DNA of 8,623 bases from Candidatus Caenarcanum sp. (lineage in GTDB: Bacteria > Cyanobacteriota > Vampirovibrionia > Gastranaerophilales > UBA9971), in NCBI GenBank assembly GCA_020720345.1, contig DYOT01000047.1, forward strand, positions 1 through 8,623, given 5' to 3'. A program made the translations under genes and the position numbers. The notes under the pieces are model-generated. The model did not search any database and had not been told where the DNA came from. It saw only the letters and a list, made by a program, of their open reading frames with translations. This document shows positions 4,250-8,623 of this stretch, one piece after another (positions within the stretch are counted from its first letter, which is position 1; each line of letters begins with the position of its first letter).

Positions 4250-6649
4250 GTGACATCTTTCTTATCTGAGTCAATAAAACTCAGCGAAAACGCTATTACG
4301 GTTTTAAAAAAAAGGTATTTAAAAAGGGACAGCGAAGGAAATTCTGTTGAATCCCCGGAAGATATGTTTTGGCGTGTCGCCCAGGCAATTGCCGGCGCTG
4401 ATAAAAGCGATAATAAAAGCGATGCTGAAATAAACAAACTGTCAGAAGAGTTTTACGGCATAATGTCCAATCTTTATTTTATGCCAAACAGCCCTACTTT
4501 AATGAATGCAGGTAGAGAACTGGGGCAGCTTTCGGCATGTTTTGTTCTTCCTGTGGAAGATTCCATCGAAGCTATTTTTGAAGCAATAAAAAATACTGCT
4601 CTTATTCATAAAAGCGGCGGAGGAACAGGTTTTTCCTTTTCCAGACTGCGCCCCAAAAATGATGTTGTAAAATCCACTATGGGCGTTTCTTCTGGACCTG
4701 TATCTTTTATTGAAGTGTTTAACGCTGCAACAGAAGCTATAAAACAGGGAGGAACAAGAAGAGGGGCGAACATGGCTGTCCTCAGAATTGATCACCCTGA
4801 TATCCTTGAATTTATCGATTGTAAATTTAATGACACCAAGCTTACCAATTTTAATATCTCCGTCGGAATTACGGATAAATTTATGGAAGCTTTAATCAAT
4901 GACGAAGAGTATGATTTAGTTCATCCTAATACTAAGGAAACCATACAAAGATTAAAAGCAAGGGAAGTATTTGACACAATAGTTGATCATGCCTGGAAAA
5001 ACGGAGAACCCGGCATTGTATTTATTGATGAAGTCAACAGATTTAACCCAACCCCTCTTTTAGGAGAAATTGAATCCACCAATCCATGCGGCGAAGTGCC
5101 TTTGTTGCCTTACGAAGCATGTAATCTGGGTTCGATTAATCTTGCACAGATGATAAAATATGATGGCAAAAAACCTGAAGTTGACTGGGAAAGACTGGAA
5201 TACGTCACAAAACTTGCTATACATTTTCTTGATAACGTGATTGAAGTAAATAATTACCCGCTTCCTCAAATAGCAGATATGGTTAAAGGAAACAGAAAAA
5301 TTGGACTTGGTGTTATGGGCTGGGCAGACCTTCTTATGACTTTGAAAGTTCCTTACAGCTCCGAAGAAGGCACCAATCTTGCAGCGCAAGTTATGGAATT
5401 TATTGATTATCATTCCAAAATAGCATCAGTTGAACTTGCAAAAACAAGAGGCAAGTTTGCGAGTTTCGCCGGAAGTATTTATGACGGGAAAAATTTCCTG
5501 TATGACCGTTATAAAGGCAAGTCAGCCGGTATTGTTCCCGATAAATCATGGAAAAAGCTTGATGAGCAGATTCATGAATATGGAATAAGAAATGCGACGA
5601 CTACATGTATTGCTCCAACGGGAACAATAAGTATGATTGCAGGGGCTTCCGGCGGAGTCGAACCTTTGTTTGCAATTGTATTTACAAGACATATTATGGA
5701 TGGAGCAAATCTTCTTGAAATAAATCCTTTATTTAAAAAAGTTTCAAAAGAAAGAGGCTTTTACAATGAGGAATTAATGCGCAAAATTTCAGAGCTGGGC
5801 ACTCTTCATGGAATTGAAGGAGTTCCTGAAGACATTGTTAATGTATTTCAGACAGCGCATGATATTGCCCCCGAGTGGCATGTCAGAATGCAGGCGGCTT
5901 TTCAGCTTCATACAGACAATGCTGTATCTAAAACGGTTAATTTTACGGAAGAAGCCACAAGGGAAGATATAGCAAAGACTTATGAACTTGCTTACAAGTC
6001 AGGACTCAAAGGCATAACTGTTTACAGGAATAACAGCCGCTTTTTCGCTCAGCCAATGCAAATAAAATCTAATAAAAAAGATGAATCTCCTGATTCTTCT
6101 GAGTCTGGAGAAATCAAAACCAGAAAACCAAGACAAAGACCTAACGTAACTTTTGGAATAACAGACAAAATTCAGACAGGCTGTGGACCTCTTTATATTA
6201 CAATTAATACCGATGAAGAAGGTTTGTGTGAAGTATTTGCACGCATGGGCAAGTCTGGGGGCTGTGCCACAAGCCAGGCAGAAGCTACAGGAAGAATGAT
6301 TTCTCTTGCGCTTAGAGCCGGTGTGGATATTAATTCAATCATAGATCAGCTAAGAGGAATCAGATGTCCTGTTCCTGCTTTAGGAAAAGGCGGAGTAATC
6401 CTTTCATGTTCAGATGCTGTTGCAAAAGTTCTGGAAAGAAATATAGAAACTATTTCCGGTTTAGTTGGAGTAGAAGGAATAAACGAAAGATTTAAAAAAG
6501 AAGTACCTGAAGGTGCGCAGATAAAATTGGACTTGGGTTGCAAATTAGATATAGGGCTTTGTCCTGAGTGTCCTGACTGCGGCTCCATGCTGGAATTCAG
6601 CGAGGGGTGTGTAATGTGCCCGAGCTGCGGATTTTCACGCTGTAGCTAG
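4250..6649 (+). CDS. nrdJ: Adenosylcobalamin-dependent (class II) ribonucleoside-diphosphate reductase
   Basis: Reduces ribonucleotides to deoxyribonucleotides using adenosylcobalamin as radical source, so it works with or without oxygen. With the GTG start it has 799 residues. Landmarks in that numbering: FMPNSPTLMNAG near 78-88; Cys97 in LSACFVLP, first of the reducible pair; HKSGGGTGFSFSRLRP; Cys280 and Glu282 in NPCGE, the thiyl-radical cysteine and its acid; Cys291 in EACNLGSINL, the second of the pair, 11 residues on as in known class II enzymes; and the phosphate loop APTGTIS. The C-terminal part carries a TSCPD-type segment (ARMGKSGGCATSQAEATGRMISLA) and a cysteine-rich tail (CPECPDCG ... 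CPSCGFSRCS) likely to reload the active-site disulfide. The N-terminus runs straight into the catalytic domain, with no ATP-cone, so dATP inhibition by that route is unlikely. It ends in tandem stops, TAG TAA. Confidence 0.97.
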   Translation: MTSFLSESIKLSENAITVLKKRYLKRDSEGNSVESPEDMFWRVAQAIAGADKSDNKSDAEINKLSEEFYGIMSNLYFMPNSPTLMNAGRELGQLSACFVLPVEDSIEAIFEAIKNTALIHKSGGGTGFSFSRLRPKNDVVKSTMGVSSGPVSFIEVFNAATEAIKQGGTRRGANMAVLRIDHPDILEFIDCKFNDTKLTNFNISVGITDKFMEALINDEEYDLVHPNTKETIQRLKAREVFDTIVDHAWKNGEPGIVFIDEVNRFNPTPLLGEIESTNPCGEVPLLPYEACNLGSINLAQMIKYDGKKPEVDWERLEYVTKLAIHFLDNVIEVNNYPLPQIADMVKGNRKIGLGVMGWADLLMTLKVPYSSEEGTNLAAQVMEFIDYHSKIASVELAKTRGKFASFAGSIYDGKNFLYDRYKGKSAGIVPDKSWKKLDEQIHEYGIRNATTTCIAPTGTISMIAGASGGVEPLFAIVFTRHIMDGANLLEINPLFKKVSKERGFYNEELMRKISELGTLHGIEGVPEDIVNVFQTAHDIAPEWHVRMQAAFQLHTDNAVSKTVNFTEEATREDIAKTYELAYKSGLKGITVYRNNSRFFAQPMQIKSNKKDESPDSSESGEIKTRKPRQRPNVTFGITDKIQTGCGPLYITINTDEEGLCEVFARMGKSGGCATSQAEATGRMISLALRAGVDINSIIDQLRGIRCPVPALGKGGVILSCSDAVAKVLERNIETISGLVGVEGINERFKKEVPEGAQIKLDLGCKLDIGLCPECPDCGSMLEFSEGCVMCPSCGFSRCS

Positions 6650-6655
6650 TAATAT

Positions 6656-6717
6656 TAAGAGCCTGTCTGGTTAAAACATAAAATTAGCTAGAAATGCTTT
6701 AACAAGACAGCTTCTAA
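6656..6717. repeat. Imperfect inverted repeat after nrdJ, possibly a MITE-like remnant
   Basis: Left arm 6663-6679 (CTGTCTGGTTAAAACAT) pairs with right arm 6694-6710 at 15 of 17 positions across a 14-base loop. With a one-base gap the similarity extends to about 6656 and 6717. No T-run follows directly, so it is not an intrinsic terminator by itself. The outer sequence GAGCCTGTCT is reminiscent of insertion-sequence ends, but no transposase is present and no clear target-site duplication is seen. Confidence 0.55.
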
Positions 6718-6728
6718 ATAAATAGCAC

Positions 6729-6762
6729 AAAAAAAGAGGCGATAATTATTGCCTCTTTTTTT
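6729..6762. terminator. Bidirectional intrinsic terminator between nrdJ and the 64-residue gene
   Basis: A perfect 12-base stem, seven A then GAGGC (6729-6740), pairs with GCCTC then seven T (6751-6762) around a 10-base loop. The A-run and T-run make it a valid terminator on both strands. It closes nrdJ from the left and the converging small gene, which stops at 6769, from the right. Confidence 0.93.
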
Positions 6763-6768
6763 AGATAT

Positions 6769-6963
6769 TTATTCTGGAGTACTTTTTGTAAATGAATCTC
6801 CATTATTGGCTTGTTCAACCAATTGCTGATGACTCTGCGGAGGCATTTCCTGAACTATTTCAGTGGCTCCTATCGGTTTTTCAGCTTGCGGAGGGGCAGT
6901 TTCAACCCTGCCGGTATTTACGTTAGGTGTTGCTCCAATAGTTTGTGTTGATAATTCTGTCAT
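6769..6963 (-). CDS. Small Pro/Gln/Thr-rich protein, 64 residues, unknown
   Basis: I do not recognise this protein. It has 64 residues, is rich in Thr, Pro, Gln, Glu and Asn, and has no signal peptide, membrane segment or cysteine, so it is probably disordered. Two loosely similar segments, TQTIGATPNVN (6-16) and EKPIGATEIVQ (28-38), share IGAT. What supports it as a gene: the ribosome site AGGGAGGAAG (6967-6976) is among the strongest here, with good spacing to the ATG at 6963, and the strong terminator begins 6 bases after its stop. It lies between yifB (same strand, 124 bases upstream) and nrdJ (converging). Composition and length could also fit a small regulatory or surface-linked peptide, but nothing points to a function. 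Confidence 0.65.
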   Translation of the reverse strand: MTELSTQTIGATPNVNTGRVETAPPQAEKPIGATEIVQEMPPQSHQQLVEQANNGDSFTKSTPE

Positions 6964-6966
6964 TAG

Positions 6967-6976
6967 CTTCCTCCCT
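6967..6976 (-). promoter_or_regulatory. Strong ribosome binding site of the 64-residue gene
   Basis: On the minus strand this reads AGGGAGGAAG, with the GGAGG core 6 bases before the ATG at 6963. It is the main evidence that this short frame is translated. Confidence 0.75.
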
Positions 6977-7003
6977 AAAATAATATATTATTCTTTCGTA
7001 AAA

Positions 7004-7015
7004 AAGTAACTACTT
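7004..7015. repeat. Inverted repeat AAGTA-AC-TACTT
   Basis: A perfect 5-base inverted repeat with a 2-base centre, about 40 bases upstream of the small 64-residue gene. It is in the right place for an operator, but the half sites are short and AT-rich and could be chance. Confidence 0.25.
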
Positions 7016-7087
7016 AAATAAAAACACCAAAAGAAAAAATGTTGCTAAAAAACTGACATGTTTTTTACAAAAAGTTACAGATTGAAA

Positions 7088-8623
7088 TTAAACATTTGCC
7101 AGCATTAACCTGTCGAAATTCCTGTGCTGAATGGCTTCCGCAATATGAATAGCCTTTATATTTTCATTTTCTTTAAGATCGGCAATTGTTCTTGAAAGTT
7201 TTAAAATCCTGTCATAAGCCCTGCCGGAAAGATTAAATTTTGAAATAGCTGTTTTCAAAAGGTTTTCGCCATCAGAATCAAGGGCGCAGTATTTTTTAAT
7301 TAGACCTGGTGTCATCTGGGAATTTGAAACAAACCCGTCATCAGAAAACCTGTTAACCTGAATTTTTCTTGCGTTTATTACTCTTTCCCTTATTGTTTTT
7401 GAACTTTCTGAAACATTATTTTTGTTTATAAGCTCATCTTCAGAAAGCCTTGAAACTTCTATTTGAAGATCAATTCTGTCGAGAATTGGTCCTGAAAGTC
7501 TTGACCAATAGCGTTTTGCCTGAAAATCAGAGCAGGAACAAGCTTTTAGTTTATCCCCATAATATCCGCACGGGCATGGGTTCATTGCCGCAAGTAAAAT
7601 AAAGTCGGCCGGATATTTAACGCTGATCATCGCCCTGCTTATTGTAACCATGCCGTCTTCAAGCGGTTGTCTTAATACTTCCAGAACCTGTCTGGGGAAT
7701 TCCACGATTTCATCGAGGAAAAGCACTCCCCTGTGTGCAAGAGTTATTTCTCCAGGCTTGGGATTAGCTCCTCCGCCTATTATTCCAGCATATGAAGCAG
7801 AATGGTGGGGTGATCTAAAAGGTCTTGAAGTCATCAAAGGTTGATTTTTTTCCAGCAGCCCGCTTACACTGTATATTTTAGTAATTTCCATAGCTTCAGA
7901 AAATTCAAGCGGAGGTAAAATTCCGGCAAAACATCTTGCAAGAAGGGTTTTACCTGATCCGGGAGGTCCTGACATTATTACATTATGTCCGCCTGCCGCT
8001 GCAATTTCTAAAGCTCTTCTGGCTTTTTCCTGACCTTTTATGTCTTTAAAATCAAAAGAAGCCTCTGTATTCGATGATTCATCAAGAATTTTTTTTATGT
8101 CAATTTTATACGGCTTAAGTCTGAATTCCTCTATGGCAGGAGGTTTAAGAAATTTCATGACATCATTAATGTCATTTACTGCATAAACTTCAATACCTTC
8201 AACAAGAGCCGCTTCTTTGGCGTTTTCTTCAGGGAGTACTATTTTTTTAACGCCTGCTTTTTTTAGACCGAGCGTGATAGGTAAAACCCCGTTAACGCCT
8301 CTTAAGCTTCCATCAAGGGATAATTCTCCGAAAAAACATGTGTCTTCAAGAGAGTTAGGGTTTATATCGCCATTTGCCGCCAGAACTCCTATTGCCATGG
8401 GAAGATCAAAGCCTGAACCTTCTTTTTTTATGTCGGCAGGGGCAAGGTTTATAACGATTCTTCTGGAAGGAAAGTCGTAGCCCTGATTTTTTATTGCGGA
8501 GCGGATTCTTTCCTTTGCTTCGGAAACTGCTGCATCGGGAAGCCCAACAATGGTAAAACCCGGAATGGTCGAGCATATATCAACTTCTACAGTGATTTTG
8601 TATCCGTCTATTCCTATTATTGC
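7088..8623 (-). CDS. comM: YifB/ComM family Mg chelatase-like AAA+ ATPase (5' end cut off)
   Basis: The frame is open to the window edge, so the start lies beyond 8623. A methionine at 8398 is internal: the 75 codons before it encode the conserved N-terminal Lon-protease-like domain (PGFTIVGLPDAAVSEAKERIRSAIKNQG, RRIVINLAPADIKKEGSGFDLP). 511 residues are visible; about 10 seem to be missing compared with the family. In visible numbering, after FFGELSLDGSLRGVNGVLP come Walker A GPPGSGKT at 219-226, SRPFRSPHHSAS, Walker B GVLFLDE ending near 305, and the NPCPCGYYGD ... CSCS cysteine segment. SGPILDRIDLQIEV and a C-terminal helical domain with SGRAYDRILKLSRTIADL follow. Relatives (ComM) are hexameric helicases that drive branch migration of incoming DNA during natural transformation; many annotations say only Mg chelatase-like. 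No competence genes are in the window, so that role here is inferred from family. Confidence 0.95.
   Translation of the reverse strand, partial: AIIGIDGYKITVEVDICSTIPGFTIVGLPDAAVSEAKERIRSAIKNQGYDFPSRRIVINLAPADIKKEGSGFDLPMAIGVLAANGDINPNSLEDTCFFGELSLDGSLRGVNGVLPITLGLKKAGVKKIVLPEENAKEAALVEGIEVYAVNDINDVMKFLKPPAIEEFRLKPYKIDIKKILDESSNTEASFDFKDIKGQEKARRALEIAAAGGHNVIMSGPPGSGKTLLARCFAGILPPLEFSEAMEITKIYSVSGLLEKNQPLMTSRPFRSPHHSASYAGIIGGGANPKPGEITLAHRGVLFLDEIVEFPRQVLEVLRQPLEDGMVTISRAMISVKYPADFILLAAMNPCPCGYYGDKLKACSCSDFQAKRYWSRLSGPILDRIDLQIEVSRLSEDELINKNNVSESSKTIRERVINARKIQVNRFSDDGFVSNSQMTPGLIKKYCALDSDGENLLKTAISKFNLSGRAYDRILKLSRTIADLKENENIKAIHIAEAIQHRNFDRLMLANV

Noticed and set aside
4168..5413. Minus-strand open frames inside nrdJ
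   Set aside because: They lie opposite a conserved gene and have no ribosome sites and no family resemblance.
7047..7066. Hairpin AAAAAAC-6-GTTTTTT after yifB as a terminator
   Set aside because: The stem is 7 bases with a single GC pair, within AT-rich DNA; too weak to call.
7088..8398. YifB starting at the ATG at 8398
   Set aside because: The reading frame continues upstream to the window edge with clearly conserved YifB N-terminal sequence, so the gene is cut by the edge rather than short.

Overview
The window is AT-rich bacterial chromosome with tightly packed genes and purine-rich Shine-Dalgarno sites. The best clue to the host is the DnaJ protein. Its substrate-binding region reads much like cyanobacterial DnaJ (FQRDGINI, GVPHLNSPSRRGD, the HLE before the zinc region), while the base composition is very AT-rich and nothing photosynthetic is present. 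My best guess is a non-photosynthetic cyanobacterial relative (Vampirovibrionia/Melainabacteria, perhaps Gastranaerophilales). This is inference from one protein recalled from memory; an AT-rich clostridial relative is not excluded.

Layout. Positions 31-3169 form one left-pointing series on the minus strand: grpE, dnaJ, a MNT-type nucleotidyltransferase, a HEPN protein, and a small radical SAM protein of the TatD-linked type. Gaps are 25, 44, -14 and 6 bases, and I see no terminator among them, so the last three genes may be read from the chaperone promoter. The divergent spacer 3170-3352 then leads to a right-pointing gene for a secreted protein with a VirB10/TrbI-like beta-rich pattern (3353-4063). 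A 186-base spacer with an operator-like promoter precedes nrdJ, a B12-dependent class II ribonucleotide reductase (4250-6649). Downstream of nrdJ are an imperfect 17-bp inverted repeat and a very clear bidirectional terminator (6729-6762). This terminator also serves a converging small gene for a Pro/Gln-rich 64-residue protein (6769-6963, minus). The window ends in yifB/comM (7088 to beyond 8623, minus), which lacks only its first few codons.

How the genes relate. GrpE and DnaJ are the two co-chaperones of DnaK; dnaK itself is not in the window. The MNT and HEPN genes overlap and resemble two-gene toxin-antitoxin modules. The radical SAM gene starts 6 bases after the HEPN stop, so MNT, HEPN and radical SAM look like one translationally packed cassette. 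NrdJ makes deoxynucleotides for DNA synthesis. YifB/ComM is an AAA+ ATPase whose relatives act in DNA branch migration during natural transformation.

No RNA gene, CRISPR array or intact insertion sequence was seen. No stretch over 300 bases lacks a gene. The most unusual points are the cassette behind dnaJ, the altered first zinc motif of DnaJ, the repeats around the nrdJ promoter, and the MITE-like inverted repeat after nrdJ. I found no convincing proof of a wholly new system.
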